Shown here piece by piece: positions 1-8,651 of a DNA stretch of 64,000 nt. The position numbers and the translations under genes are program-made. Position 1 is the stretch's first letter. The number at the start of each line of letters is the position of its first letter. A model generated the notes under the pieces. That model made no database searches. It was given only the letters and a program-made list of their open reading frames with translations, and had not been told where the DNA came from. Source of the stretch: Cryptosporangium sp044454545 (GTDB lineage: Bacteria; Actinomycetota; Actinomycetes; Mycobacteriales; Cryptosporangiaceae); the NCBI RefSeq assembly GCF_044454545.1, contig NZ_JBITDV010000002.1, positions 124,001 through 188,000 on the forward strand, read 5' to 3'.

Positions 1-26
1 CCTTTCGCTGTTGCTGGGGACCGAGC

Positions 27-983
27 TCAGGGCAGTGTGACTACCTGGCCGGCGTAGGTGAGGCCGCCGCCGAAGCCGAACAGCAGCGCGTGGCCGCCCG
101 AGGGCAGTTCGCCGCGCTCGACGAGCTTCGACAGAGCCAGGGGGATCGACGCCGAGGACGTGTTACCGGACTCGATGATGTCCCGTGCGATCACCGCGTT
201 GGTCGCGCCGAGGCGCTTCGCGATGTGATCGATGATGCGGACGTTCGCCTGGTGCGGGATGAACGCGACCAGGTCTTCCGGGGCGACGCCCGCCCGCTCG
301 CACGCCTGCAGCGCGAACGGCGCCAGCTTGGTGGTGGCCCAGCGGAAGACCGCCTGGCCCTCCTGCCGGATGTAGCCCGCGTCGTCGATCTCCAGGACGT
401 CACCGCGCGGGCCGTCACTGCCCCAGAGCACCGGCCCGATGGCGTTGCGCGCGGAGGCGGTCACGACCGCGGCACCGGCGCCGTCGGCGAACAGGATGCA
501 GGTCGTCCGGTCGGTGAAGTCCATCACCTGGGTGAGCTTCTCGGCGCCGATGACGAGCGCGGTTTTGGCCGCACCGGCGGTGATCGCGTGCTGCGCGGTC
601 GCCAGGCCGTAGCTGAAGCCCGAGCAGGCGGTGTTGATGTCGTAGGAGCCGGGCGCGTTGATACCGAGCCGCGCCGCGACCTGGCTGGCGACGTTCGGCA
701 GCATGGTCGGTGGAGTCAGCGTCGCGACGACGACCAGGTCGACGTCGGTCGCCTCGATGCCGGCGTTCGCCAGCGCCTTGCCCGCCGCGGCCACCGACAT
801 CGTGAGCGTGTCTTCGTCCGGGCCCGCGAACCGGCGGGCCTTGATGCCGACCCGGTCCTGGATCCAGGCGTCGTTGGTCTCGACGCCCCACTCGTTCGCG
901 AGGTCGTCGTTGGTGACGACCCGGGCCGGCTGGTAGTGGCCGAGCCCGGCGATGCGCGCACCGGGGCCATCCGTGTAACTCAT
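27..983 (-). CDS. fabH: 3-oxoacyl-ACP synthase III (KAS III)
   Basis: This enzyme starts type II fatty acid synthesis in the cytosol by condensing an acyl-CoA primer with malonyl-ACP. The 318-residue product has the full thiolase-fold catalytic triad: Cys120 in NTACSGF, His244 in IPHQANVRI and Asn274 in ESGNTSS, with a Gly-rich end (FGFGGGLTYAG). The length is normal for the family. The ATG at 983 was chosen because it lies 11 nt after the fabD stop and leads directly into the conserved RIAGLG segment. It is the second gene of a fabD-fabH unit that runs out of the window to the left, where acpP and fabF would be expected. Identification is secure; the primer preference (straight or branched) cannot be read from the sequence. 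Confidence 0.95.
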   Translation of the reverse strand: MSYTDGPGARIAGLGHYQPARVVTNDDLANEWGVETNDAWIQDRVGIKARRFAGPDEDTLTMSVAAAGKALANAGIEATDVDLVVVATLTPPTMLPNVASQVAARLGINAPGSYDINTACSGFSYGLATAQHAITAGAAKTALVIGAEKLTQVMDFTDRTTCILFADGAGAAVVTASARNAIGPVLWGSDGPRGDVLEIDDAGYIRQEGQAVFRWATTKLAPFALQACERAGVAPEDLVAFIPHQANVRIIDHIAKRLGATNAVIARDIIESGNTSSASIPLALSKLVERGELPSGGHALLFGFGGGLTYAGQVVTLP

Positions 984-994
984 GTCCGTGTTGG

Positions 995-1915
995 TCAAGA
1001 ACGGGCTCCGATCAGCTCGGCGGCGGCCGGAAGGTCGTCGGGGGTGTTGACGGTGACGACCTTGACGCCCTTCATCGCGCGCTTGGCCAGGCCGGCCAGC
1101 GTCCCGGCGGGCGCCAGTTCGATCGCGGCGGTCACGCCGAGTCCGAGCAGCGCCTCCTGGCAACTGTCCCAGCGCACCGGCGAGGTCACCTGACGGACGA
1201 TACGGGCCAGGGCTTCGGCGCCGGTCGGCACGGCCGTGCCGTCGGCGTTGGAGAGCAGCGTGGGCGCCGGGTCGGTCGTGGTGACCCGTGCGGCGACCGC
1301 GCCGAGCGCCTCCCGGGCGGGCGCCATGTACGGAGTGTGGAACGCGCCGGCGACCTGCAGCGCGATGATCCGGGCGCGGGCAGGCGGGTCGTCGGCGAGT
1401 TTCGCCAGCGCGGGCAGCGGACCGGCCGCGACGATCTGACCGGCGCCGTTGCGGTTGGCCGGGGTGAGGCCGAGTGAATCCAGCCGTTCCAGCACCTCGT
1501 CCTCGACGCCGCCGAGGACGGCGCTCATGCCGGTCGGCTCGAGCGCGCACGCGGCAGCCATCTCGCGGCCGCGGACGGCGGCCAGCTCCACGGCGGCCGA
1601 ACCGCCGACGACACCGGCCAGCGCGGCGGCGGTCAGCTCGCCGATGCTGTGTCCGGCCACCACGTCCACGTCGGAAACGGGCAGGAACGACGCAACCATC
1701 AGGCCGGCGGCGACCAGCAGCGGCTGCGTCTTGGCGGTGTCCCGGATCTCGTCGGCGTCGGCCTCGGTTCCCCACCGCGCGATCTCGAGGCCGGTCACTG
1801 TCGAGTACTGATCGATCAGTGCGGAGGCACGGTCGGCGCCGTCCCATCCGGTGAGCCACGGGGTGAGGAAGCCTGGCTTCTGCGAGCCCTGTCCGGGGGC
1901 GAGTAGGGCGAGCAC
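995..1915 (-). CDS. fabD: malonyl-CoA:ACP transacylase
   Basis: FabD loads malonyl groups from CoA onto acyl carrier protein for fatty acid synthesis. The 306-residue product shows the N-terminal GQGSQ motif, the nucleophile Ser90 in GHSIGE and the partner His193 in GAFHTPYM. A GTG start at 1915 places the GQGSQ motif at residues 8-12, as in relatives. It is the first gene of the fab operon. The PucR-type regulator gene lies just upstream on the same strand, separated by about 110 bp that contain a perfect inverted repeat. Confidence 0.95.
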   Translation of the reverse strand: MLALLAPGQGSQKPGFLTPWLTGWDGADRASALIDQYSTVTGLEIARWGTEADADEIRDTAKTQPLLVAAGLMVASFLPVSDVDVVAGHSIGELTAAALAGVVGGSAAVELAAVRGREMAAACALEPTGMSAVLGGVEDEVLERLDSLGLTPANRNGAGQIVAAGPLPALAKLADDPPARARIIALQVAGAFHTPYMAPAREALGAVAARVTTTDPAPTLLSNADGTAVPTGAEALARIVRQVTSPVRWDSCQEALLGLGVTAAIELAPAGTLAGLAKRAMKGVKVVTVNTPDDLPAAAELIGARS

Positions 1916-1982
1916 CTCTTGAGCCTCGCAATTTCCGGGCCGCTTTCGCGGTATGGCGGGCGACTAACTCCTCCGCAGGTTT

Positions 1983-2001
1983 TTGGAGGTTTCCTCCAAA
2001 C
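1983..2001. promoter_or_regulatory. perfect inverted repeat upstream of fabD; candidate FasR operator
   Basis: The two 8-bp arms TTTGGAGG and CCTCCAAA are exact reverse complements around a 3-bp TTT spacer. A further CCTCC lies at about 1971-1975. The repeat sits in the 110-bp gap between fasR and fabD, about 70 bp upstream of the fabD start, where an activator would bind. FasR of Streptomyces coelicolor is known to act on the fabD promoter; that this repeat is its site is inference. Confidence 0.5.
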
Positions 2002-2025
2002 CATGAGGTGTGCCGGTGACGGGCC

Positions 2026-3201
2026 TCACGTCTGGCCGTGCATGCGGCCGATCGCGAGCGCCAGACGCAGGCTGAAGGCGTCCCGCGGGTTGGTCGGGAC
2101 GAGCGTGGTGATCTCCCCGATCCGCCGCAGACGGTAACGCACGGTATTGGGGTGAACGAACAAGATTCGTGCCGTCGCCTCCAGCGCGCCGCCGCTGTCC
2201 AGGTACACCGAGAGCGTCTCGACGAGAGTGGGGCCGGCGGAGTCCAGTGGCTTGTAGACGTCGGACACCAACCGGCGGCGCGCCTCGGTGTCACCGGCGA
2301 GCACCCGCTCGGGCAGCAGGTCGGCCGCGGCGACCGGACGCGGCGCCGCGGGCCAGGCCGCGACCGCCCGCCAGCCCGCCTCGGCGGCCCGGGCCGACTC
2401 CGGTGCCCCGGACAGCGCGGGCACCGCGTGGCCGACGACGATCGGGCCGGTCCCGAACTCGGGCAGCAGCATCTGGGTCGCGCGCACCGGGTCGTCGGCA
2501 CCACCGAGAACGGCCACCAGCCGCTGCCCCTGGACGCCGGCCAGCACGTCCAGCCCGGCGCGGCGTCCGGTGTGCACGAGGCTATCGACGATCTGGTCGG
2601 AGTCCATCACGGTGACGGTCGCCGAGTTCGGTGCCGTCCCGATCACGACCGCGACCGGCGAGAGGTCGGTCCAGCCCAGGGCGGCGGCCCGGCTGGCCAG
2701 TGCGTCGGCCGGATCGCCGCGCAGCAGAGCGTCCACCAGAAGGGCCTGCAGACGCAGGTCCCACGCGCCGCGGGTCTCGGCCGCCCGGGCGTAGACCTCG
2801 GCGGTCGCGAACGCGACCTCGCGGGAGTAGCGCAGGATCGCCTCCCGCAGCTCGGACTCCTCGCCCGGCGCGGCGAGCTCGCCGGCCTGTTCCTCGGCCA
2901 CCTCGACGGTGATCTTCACCATCGCCAGCGCCTGCTGGAGCGTCACCGACCGGGCCATCTCGCGGGGGGCCGCGCCGAACACGTCGCCGGTCACCTTGGG
3001 GCGGCTCTTCGGGCTGCGCATCCACTGCACGAGCGAGCCGATGCCGGCCTGGACGACGAGCGTCACCCAGGAGCGCTGATCGGCCGGGAGCGAGCGGAAC
3101 CAGGGGAGCGTGTCGTCCATCCGGGCCACGCTGCGGGTGGCCAGCGCGCCCGATGCGCGCTCGATCCGCCGGAGGGTGGCGGCGAGCGGTGCGGTGGTCA
3201 C
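2026..3201 (-). CDS. fasR: PucR-family regulator of fatty acid synthesis (FasR type)
   Basis: This is a transcription factor of the PucR/CdaR class with a C-terminal helix-turn-helix. The end of the protein (ILFVHPNTVRYRLRRIGEIT) is the typical DNA-binding segment, and the N-terminus (TLRRIERASGALATRSVARMD) matches actinobacterial FasR proteins found beside fabD. In Streptomyces coelicolor the equivalent protein activates the fab operon. I chose the GTG at 3201 (391 residues). The longest frame would start at 3261, overlap the divergent hydrolase start and leave no promoter room. The exact start remains uncertain. Confidence 0.88.
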   Translation of the reverse strand: MTTAPLAATLRRIERASGALATRSVARMDDTLPWFRSLPADQRSWVTLVVQAGIGSLVQWMRSPKSRPKVTGDVFGAAPREMARSVTLQQALAMVKITVEVAEEQAGELAAPGEESELREAILRYSREVAFATAEVYARAAETRGAWDLRLQALLVDALLRGDPADALASRAAALGWTDLSPVAVVIGTAPNSATVTVMDSDQIVDSLVHTGRRAGLDVLAGVQGQRLVAVLGGADDPVRATQMLLPEFGTGPIVVGHAVPALSGAPESARAAEAGWRAVAAWPAAPRPVAAADLLPERVLAGDTEARRRLVSDVYKPLDSAGPTLVETLSVYLDSGGALEATARILFVHPNTVRYRLRRIGEITTLVPTNPRDAFSLRLALAIGRMHGQT

Positions 3202-3259
3202 GGGCGAAGCGTGCCACGTCTGCACCGTGACCTGGGAATCGGTCGGCGATAGTGGGCGC

Positions 3260-3955
3260 ATGAGTGAGTTGCTGCGCTACGGCGACGGGCCGGACCAGGT
3301 CGCCGAGTACTTCCCGGCCGGGCCGGATCCGGTCGCGCGGGTGCTGTTCCTGCACGGCGGGTACTGGCGGGCGGCGTACGACCGGACGCACGCCCGGCCG
3401 CTGGCCTCGGCGCTGGCCGAAGCCGGGTTCGCGGTGCTGCTGGCCGAGTACCGCCGGGTCGGGCAGCCCGGCGGCGGCTACCCCGGCACGCTGGACGACG
3501 TGGCGACCGCGATCGACACGCTCCCGGGCGGGCCGTTCCTGCTGGCGGGCCACTCGGCCGGAGGCCACCTCGCGCTCTGGGCCGCCACCCGTTCGGGCGA
3601 GCGGGTCGCCGGGGTGCTCGCGCTGGCGCCGGTGGCGGATCTCGCACTGGCCTCGAAGCTCGGCCTCAGCAACGGCGCGACCGAGGAGTTCCTGGGCGGG
3701 TCCCCGGCCGAGGTGCCCGACCGGTACGCGGTGGCCGACCCCACGGCGCTTCCCGCGCCGGGTGTCCCGGTCACGATCCTGCACGGCGACGCCGACGACA
3801 CGGTCCCGCTGGACGTCGCCCGCTCCTACGCCGCCGACGGGCGCGCGACGCTGCGGGTCCTCGAGGGCTCCGAGCACTTCGGAGTGATCACGCCCGGATC
3901 CGCCGACTGGCCGCGCGTCGTCGCCGCGTTGAACTTGTTAGTGAAGTCCGTTTAG
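3260..3955 (+). CDS. alpha/beta hydrolase, kynurenine formamidase/esterase-like
   Basis: The 231-residue cytosolic hydrolase carries the HGGYWR oxyanion motif near residue 33 and the nucleophile elbow GHSAGG. The acid is expected in HGDADDTVP and the catalytic His in EGSEHFG. HGGYW plus GHSAGGHLA is characteristic of kynurenine formamidase-like and small carboxylesterase proteins, but no tryptophan-degradation gene is nearby, so the substrate is unknown. The ATG at 3260 starts just before MSELLRYG. The gene is divergent from fasR and seems to be a single-gene unit. Confidence 0.85.
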   Translation: MSELLRYGDGPDQVAEYFPAGPDPVARVLFLHGGYWRAAYDRTHARPLASALAEAGFAVLLAEYRRVGQPGGGYPGTLDDVATAIDTLPGGPFLLAGHSAGGHLALWAATRSGERVAGVLALAPVADLALASKLGLSNGATEEFLGGSPAEVPDRYAVADPTALPAPGVPVTILHGDADDTVPLDVARSYAADGRATLRVLEGSEHFGVITPGSADWPRVVAALNLLVKSV

Positions 3956-3993
3956 TCCGTAAGATCCCTTCAGGTAAATCTGCGGGGGGTTCC

Positions 3994-4539
3994 GTGACGC
4001 GACCGAAAGTCGTCCCCAGCGGCGTCGAACGGACGATCGCCGACGACGAGCTGATCGTCAGCAAGACCGACACCAGGGGCGTTCTGACCTACGTCAACGA
4101 CGTCTTCCTGCGGGTGTCGGCCTACCCGGAGGACGAGGTGCTGGGGCAACCGCACAACATGATCCGGCACCCGGACATGCCGCGCTGCGTCTTCAAGCTG
4201 CTGTGGGACACGATCAAGTCCGGACAGGAGATCTTCGCCTACGTCGTCAATCTCGCCGGGGACGGCGCCCACTACTGGGTGCTCGCCCACGTGACGCCCA
4301 CGTTCGGCGCGGACGGCCGGATCATCGGCTACCACTCCAGCCGCCGGACGCCGGACCGCGCCGGGATGGACGTCATCCGGCCGCTCTACGGCCGGCTGGT
4401 GGCCGAGGAGCGCAGGCACGCACGTCCGGCCGACGCGCTCACCGCGTCGCACGCGATGCTCACCGCGACGGCCGACGAGGCCGGCGGCTACGAGCGGTTC
4501 GTCTGGTCGCTGGAGTCCACCCGGGCCGGTGCCCGGTGA
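3994..4539 (+). CDS. stand-alone Aer-like PAS domain protein
   Basis: The 181-residue protein is a soluble PAS sensor. Residues about 25-115 form one PAS domain with the segments GVLTYVND, NMIRHPDMPR, and HYWVLAHVTP, the signature of the aerotaxis receptor Aer and related energy sensors. There is no membrane segment and no signalling domain. Translation starts at a GTG preceded by a G-rich ribosome site (about 3983-3989). Its stop overlaps the GTG of the next gene, a soluble chemoreceptor signalling protein (GTGA), so the two are very likely translated as a pair and work as one split receptor. Confidence 0.85.
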   Translation: MTRPKVVPSGVERTIADDELIVSKTDTRGVLTYVNDVFLRVSAYPEDEVLGQPHNMIRHPDMPRCVFKLLWDTIKSGQEIFAYVVNLAGDGAHYWVLAHVTPTFGADGRIIGYHSSRRTPDRAGMDVIRPLYGRLVAEERRHARPADALTASHAMLTATADEAGGYERFVWSLESTRAGAR

Positions 4540-5447
4540 AGGACGACGAGGTCGAGATCTACCGCGAGGCCATCCGGCTGCTGGCCGACGCCTGCCGGGC
4601 GACCGGCCGGGGCGACGTCGAGGTCCGGGTGCCGCAGTTGCCGGGCGAAGACCGTTTCCCGGACGTCGCGACGATCCGGCACAGCACGAACCACCTGCTC
4701 GACATGACCGACGCGTTCATCCGCGAAGCCGCCGCCTCGCTGGCGTCGGCGGCCGAGGGGCGGTACCACCGGACGTTCCTCGAGCGGGGCATGCAGGGCA
4801 CGTTCCGCACCGGGGCCCGCTCGATCAACCAGGCCTGCGAGGCGATGCGGGCCGGTGCCGGCCGGGTCGAGGGCGCGGCCGCGCACCGGCTCGAGCTGGC
4901 CGGGGAGTTCGAGAACGCGGTGCTGTCGGTCGCCGAGCACGTGGCCGCCGCCTCCACCGAGCTGGGCGCCTCGGCGCAGACGCTGGCCACCGCCACCCGC
5001 AGCGCGGTCGAGTCGACCGACCGGGCCGGCGACACGATCCGGATGATGAGCGAGGCCTCGGCGCAGATCGCGCAGATCGTCCAGATCATTACGAAGATCT
5101 CCGCGCAGACGCGCCTGCTGGCTCTGAACGCGACGATCGAGGCGGCCCGCGCCGGCGAGGCGGGCAAGGGCTTCGGCGTCGTCGCGACCGAGGTCAAGCA
5201 GCTGGCGGACGAGACGTCCCGGGCCAGCGAGCGGATCCTCGAACAGGTCACCGACGCGACTGCGCGGACCGAGGACGCGGTGGTGGCCATCCGCAGCGTG
5301 ACCGGGTCGGTCTCCGAGATGGACCAGATGGCCGCCGGTATCGCCGAGGCCGTCGAGGGAAGCGTCGGCTCGGGCGGGCTGTCGCAGATGGCCGAGACGC
5401 TGAGCAGCGAGGTCACGAAGTTTCTGGACGTTTTGCGCCGAGACTGA
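4536..5447 (+). CDS. soluble methyl-accepting chemotaxis protein
   Basis: The 303-residue protein has no transmembrane segment and no periplasmic domain. Its C-terminal half is the classic MCP coiled-coil hairpin with ALNATIEAARAGEAGKGFG and VVATEVKQLADETSRAS, which contacts CheA and CheW. The N-terminal ~130 residues are helical and lack a recognisable sensor, except that they follow the PAS gene directly. The GTG start at 4536 overlaps the PAS stop, so the pair is translationally coupled. The presence of such a receptor implies flagellar or other chemotactic movement in the host. No CheA or CheW gene lies in the window. Confidence 0.9.
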   Translation: MKDDEVEIYREAIRLLADACRATGRGDVEVRVPQLPGEDRFPDVATIRHSTNHLLDMTDAFIREAAASLASAAEGRYHRTFLERGMQGTFRTGARSINQACEAMRAGAGRVEGAAAHRLELAGEFENAVLSVAEHVAAASTELGASAQTLATATRSAVESTDRAGDTIRMMSEASAQIAQIVQIITKISAQTRLLALNATIEAARAGEAGKGFGVVATEVKQLADETSRASERILEQVTDATARTEDAVVAIRSVTGSVSEMDQMAAGIAEAVEGSVGSGGLSQMAETLSSEVTKFLDVLRRD

Positions 5448-5488
5448 TCAGGGTGTGTCACATACGTGTAATTACGTCACCGAAGTTC

Positions 5489-5494
5489 TACTCT
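5489..5494 (+). promoter_or_regulatory. -10 element TACTCT
   Basis: TACTCT is followed by 6 nt and then the ATG at 5501, which would place transcription start at or next to the start codon. Confidence 0.45.
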
Positions 5495-5500
5495 GTGCGC

Positions 5501-5986
5501 ATGGCGAAGCATCGGGCGATTTGTCCCTCTCTGGTAACGGTGGCGTCGGTCCTCACGCTGTTGCTCGGCGCCGCGGTGATGGCCGAGGTGGCGATCGCGA
5601 CGGTGCCGTTCGCACTGATCTGGCAACTGGCGATCGCCTGGGCGGCCTGCTCTGTCGCGCTCGGCCTGCGTGAGGGGCGTCGCTGGGCGCTGTACGCGGC
5701 GGCGCTGCTGGCCGTGGTCAGCCCCGGCCTGGCGCTGGCCGCCGCGGACGCGGTCGGGCCGCTGGCCGCCGCACCGTTCCTGCTGGCTCCGGCCGCGGTC
5801 GCGCTCCTCGTCCCGGAGCGTTCGTCGCGGTGGTTGCGCCGACGGCGTCCGGCTCCCGCGCGAACCCTCGTCAGCTCTCTCACGCGGGTTCCGACCGGCG
5901 GTGCGACCCGCGCATCGGCCGCGCTCGCGGTCCAGAGCGACTACGCGCTCGTCGGCGTCGCTCCGGGCGGTCGCGTGAGCGGCTGA
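5501..5986 (+). CDS. small hypothetical membrane protein
   Basis: The 161-residue product has about four hydrophobic segments between residues 10 and 105 (for example SVLTLLLGAAVMAE and WALYAAALLAVVS) and a basic cytosolic tail. I do not recognise a family. The ATG at 5501 has no ribosome site but is preceded by a TANNNT -10 element 6 nt upstream, so it is probably leaderless. It follows the chemoreceptor by about 50 bp but has its own promoter signal. A strong hairpin after its stop separates it from the convergent LLM oxidoreductase gene. Confidence 0.7.
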   Translation: MAKHRAICPSLVTVASVLTLLLGAAVMAEVAIATVPFALIWQLAIAWAACSVALGLREGRRWALYAAALLAVVSPGLALAAADAVGPLAAAPFLLAPAAVALLVPERSSRWLRRRRPAPARTLVSSLTRVPTGGATRASAALAVQSDYALVGVAPGGRVSG

Positions 5987-6033
5987 GCACTCTCCCCGGG
6001 GCTGAGGGCCGGTCCGTGACCGGCCGGGGGGCA

Positions 6034-6065
6034 ACGGCCGGGCGGCGCACGCGCCGCCCGGCCGT
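6034..6065. terminator. bidirectional hairpin terminator
   Basis: Arms 6034-6048 and 6051-6065 are exact 15-bp reverse complements (beginning ACGGCCGGGC) followed by TTCGT. The hairpin lies between two convergent genes ending at 5986 and 6074 and can serve both. Confidence 0.75.
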
Positions 6066-6073
6066 TTCGTGTC

Positions 6074-6946
6074 TCAGACCTCGCGCAGGCGAGGCAGAAC
6101 CCGCTCGCAGACCTCGGTCACCCAGACCGGCGGGTCGTCGTGGCCCCGGTTGCCGAGCCACACCTGCTGCACGCCGACCTTCGCGTACTCCTCCATCGTC
6201 CGGAGGAACCCGTCGGTGTCACCGAGCGCGTCCAGGCTGGTGATGATCGTCTTCTCGATCTCCGCCGGATCCCGGCCGACGTCCGCGCAGTGCTGGTTCA
6301 GCACGTCGATCTTGTGCGCCACGGTCTCGACGTCCGGCGCGAACAGGTTGCACGCGTCGCCGTACCGGGCCACGAGCCGCAGCGTCTTCTTCTCGCCCGA
6401 ACCGCCGATCATCACCGGCGGCCCGGGCTGCTGGACGGGCTTCGGACGGCAGAGCGTCTCGGCCAGCCGGTAGTGCTTGCCCTCGTACGGGCCGTCGTCG
6501 TCGCTGAACATCTGCCGGGCGATCAGCAGCGTCTCCTCCAGACGCTCGAACCGTTCGGCGACCGGCGGGAACGGCACGCCGAGCGCCCGGTGCTCCTTCT
6601 CGTACCAGGCGGCGCCGATGCCGAACATCGCACGCCCCTGGGAGAGCACGTCGAGCGTCGCGACGGTCTTGGCCAGCAGCCCCGGGTACCGGTAGGTGAC
6701 GCCGGTGACGAGCAGGCCGAGCTTGATCCGCCGGGTGACGCCGGCCAGGAAGCCCAGCCCGGTGTAGCCCTCGAGCATCGGCTCGGTGGCCGGTGCCATC
6801 GCCTCCATCTGGAACCAGTGGTCCATCAGCGTGAACGTGCTGGCGCCGCCCTCGTCGGCGGCGCGGGCGGTCGCGGCCAGCAGTGGCGCGATCGCGGTGT
6901 TGCCGCCGGGGAACGAGAAGCTCGGGTAGTGGATCGCAAGTTTCAC
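6074..6946 (-). CDS. LLM-class F420-dependent oxidoreductase
   Basis: The 290-residue product belongs to the luciferase-like monooxygenase superfamily, whose actinobacterial members mostly use coenzyme F420. Visible family features are the first strand LAIHYPSFSF, LMDHWFQ, the segment LLVTGVTYRYPGLLAKTVATLD, SQGRAMFGIGAAWYEKEHRALG and RPKPVQQPGPPVMIGGSGEKKTLRLVARY. The GTG at 6946 begins exactly at the first beta strand; the upstream extension has no family similarity. Substrate and pathway cannot be inferred from neighbours. Confidence 0.88.
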   Translation of the reverse strand: MKLAIHYPSFSFPGGNTAIAPLLAATARAADEGGASTFTLMDHWFQMEAMAPATEPMLEGYTGLGFLAGVTRRIKLGLLVTGVTYRYPGLLAKTVATLDVLSQGRAMFGIGAAWYEKEHRALGVPFPPVAERFERLEETLLIARQMFSDDDGPYEGKHYRLAETLCRPKPVQQPGPPVMIGGSGEKKTLRLVARYGDACNLFAPDVETVAHKIDVLNQHCADVGRDPAEIEKTIITSLDALGDTDGFLRTMEEYAKVGVQQVWLGNRGHDDPPVWVTEVCERVLPRLREV

Positions 6947-7018
6947 GATCTCGAACCTATGCCGGTCGTGGTGTCGGCGCGCGGCGGCGCTCGCGCCCGT
7001 TTTCTCCGACGGCAAGTT

Positions 7019-7336
7019 CTAAGGCAGCGGGGGCGGTGCGGCGCCGGGCCGCTGGGACGGGAACACCACGCCGGGCGGCGGCCCGGGAGGCGCGTCGTCC
7101 GCCGACGGCGGCGGTTCCGGCGCCAGGTGCCAGGCCACGGTCACCGAGACCGGGGCCCGCGAACCGGGGCTGGGGGCACTGTAGGTGACGTCGATGCGGT
7201 CCGGGCGCCCCGGAACGCCGGCGGATACGCACTCGGCCAGCCAGGTCCCGGCCGCGGTCCGGTCCGGACCGTCGGGCACGGAGTGGATCGTGACGGCCGT
7301 TCCGTCCGGAAGGTGGACGGACGAGTTTTCGGGCAC
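7019..7336 (-). CDS. hypothetical protein with proline-rich tail
   Basis: The 105-residue product has no signal peptide or membrane helix. Residues 1-70 look like a small folded domain (SSVHLPDGTAVTIHSVPDG), and the last 35 residues are rich in Pro. The GTG start has a good ribosome site (GGAGG, 9 nt upstream), which supports translation. The family is not recognised. Confidence 0.6.
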   Translation of the reverse strand: MPENSSVHLPDGTAVTIHSVPDGPDRTAAGTWLAECVSAGVPGRPDRIDVTYSAPSPGSRAPVSVTVAWHLAPEPPPSADDAPPGPPPGVVFPSQRPGAAPPPLP

Positions 7337-7474
7337 GGGGGATCGCCTCCGTCGAAGGAGTCGGATGTTCGAGGACGGTGCGCGCTAGCGGAGGGGTACC
7401 CGGTCCGCCGGAACGGGACACGTAGGCCTGCGGGCTTACGTCCGTGGGCGGCTGTGCGGGAAGGCGGGTCTGGC

Positions 7475-7480
7475 TAGCGT
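7475..7480 (+). promoter_or_regulatory. -10 element TAGCGT
   Basis: TAGCGT lies 7 nt before the GTG at 7488 of the sensor kinase gene and decides that start over the GTG at 7479. Confidence 0.5.
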
Positions 7481-7487
7481 GGCCGGG

Positions 7488-8651
7488 GTGGACTCTTCTC
7501 GCCGGCGACTGACCATGCCGATCGTGACCGCCGTCGCGGTGCTGCTGAGCCTGGCCTACATCTTCGCGTACGGGGATCACGCGTTCGGCGGTGGTCCCGA
7601 CATGGTGCTGCCGATGGCCGTCGTGCTGGGCTGGCCGCTGGTGGTGCTGCGGGGCCGGCCGGTGCTCGCGACTGCGCTGATCCTGCTGGCCGCGGCGCTT
7701 CTCCTGCCGACGATGAACGTCGTGATCGTCGGCCCGATCGCCGTCGCCGCGACGCTGGCCGCGGTCTGGCTGCTCGCGACGAGCCGGCCGTGGCGGGTCT
7801 CGCTGCCCGCCTCCGCGCTGGCGACCGCCGTGCTGCTCGCGCTCACGACGGCGTTCTACCTCGGGCGCCGGAACTTCGTCACCACCGCGGCGATCCTGGT
7901 GCTGGCCGCGATCACGGTGTGGACGGTGGCGGGCTCGTTCCGGCAGCGGCGCCGGTTCGCGGACGCCCGGCGCGCGCAGGAGATCGAGCGCGCGGACGCC
8001 CGGCGCGCGGAGGAGACCGAGCGCGCGGTGGTCGCCGAGCGGCTGCGGATCGCCCGTGAGCTGCACGATCTGATCGCCCACAGCCTGGGCGCGATCGCGA
8101 TCCAGGCCGGCGTCGGCCGCCGGGTGATCGACAACCGGCCGGCCGAGGCCCGGAACGCGCTCGACGCGATCGAGTCGACCAGCCGGCAGGCGCTGGCCGA
8201 GCTCCGCCGCACGCTCACCGCCCTGCGGCGGTCCGATCCGGAGGCCCCGGCGGGTTCGGAGTTCAGCCCGTCGCCCCCGGCGCCCGGTCTGGCCGACCTC
8301 GAGCGGGTCCTCGCCGTTGCCCGCGATTCCGGTGTCCAGGTCGACGTCGAACAGGCCGGTGCTGTCCGCGACCTGCCCGCCGACCTGGATCTGGCCGCGT
8401 TCCGAATCGTCCAGGAGGCCGTGACGAACGTGGTGCGCCACGCCGGGACCGACCGGTGCACGGTGCGCCTGACGTACGGCGATTCGCTGGAGATCGACGT
8501 GACCGACGACGGGGCCGGGAGCGGCACGCCGGGCACCGGCTACGGTCTGGTCGGGATGCGCGAGCGCGTCACGCTGCTCGACGGTCGTTTCGAGGCGGGG
8601 CCGCGGCCCGAGGGAGGTTTCCGGGTGTCTGCGCTGGTACCGCTCCCGTGA
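7488..8651 (+). CDS. NarL-type sensor histidine kinase
   Basis: This is the membrane sensor of a two-component system. The 387-residue product has about five or six hydrophobic segments in residues 8-150 and a short coiled coil rich in Arg/Glu/Ala. A HisKA_3 dimerisation domain follows with the phospho-accepting His193 in ARELHDLIAHSLG, then a HATPase domain with QEAVTNVVRHAG, VTDDGAG and GYGLVGMRERV. The membrane part resembles the DUF7134-type sensors common in actinomycetes, with no obvious extracellular domain. The stop overlaps the start of the response regulator (GTGA), so they are co-translated. Confidence 0.93.
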   Translation: MDSSRRRLTMPIVTAVAVLLSLAYIFAYGDHAFGGGPDMVLPMAVVLGWPLVVLRGRPVLATALILLAAALLLPTMNVVIVGPIAVAATLAAVWLLATSRPWRVSLPASALATAVLLALTTAFYLGRRNFVTTAAILVLAAITVWTVAGSFRQRRRFADARRAQEIERADARRAEETERAVVAERLRIARELHDLIAHSLGAIAIQAGVGRRVIDNRPAEARNALDAIESTSRQALAELRRTLTALRRSDPEAPAGSEFSPSPPAPGLADLERVLAVARDSGVQVDVEQAGAVRDLPADLDLAAFRIVQEAVTNVVRHAGTDRCTVRLTYGDSLEIDVTDDGAGSGTPGTGYGLVGMRERVTLLDGRFEAGPRPEGGFRVSALVPLP

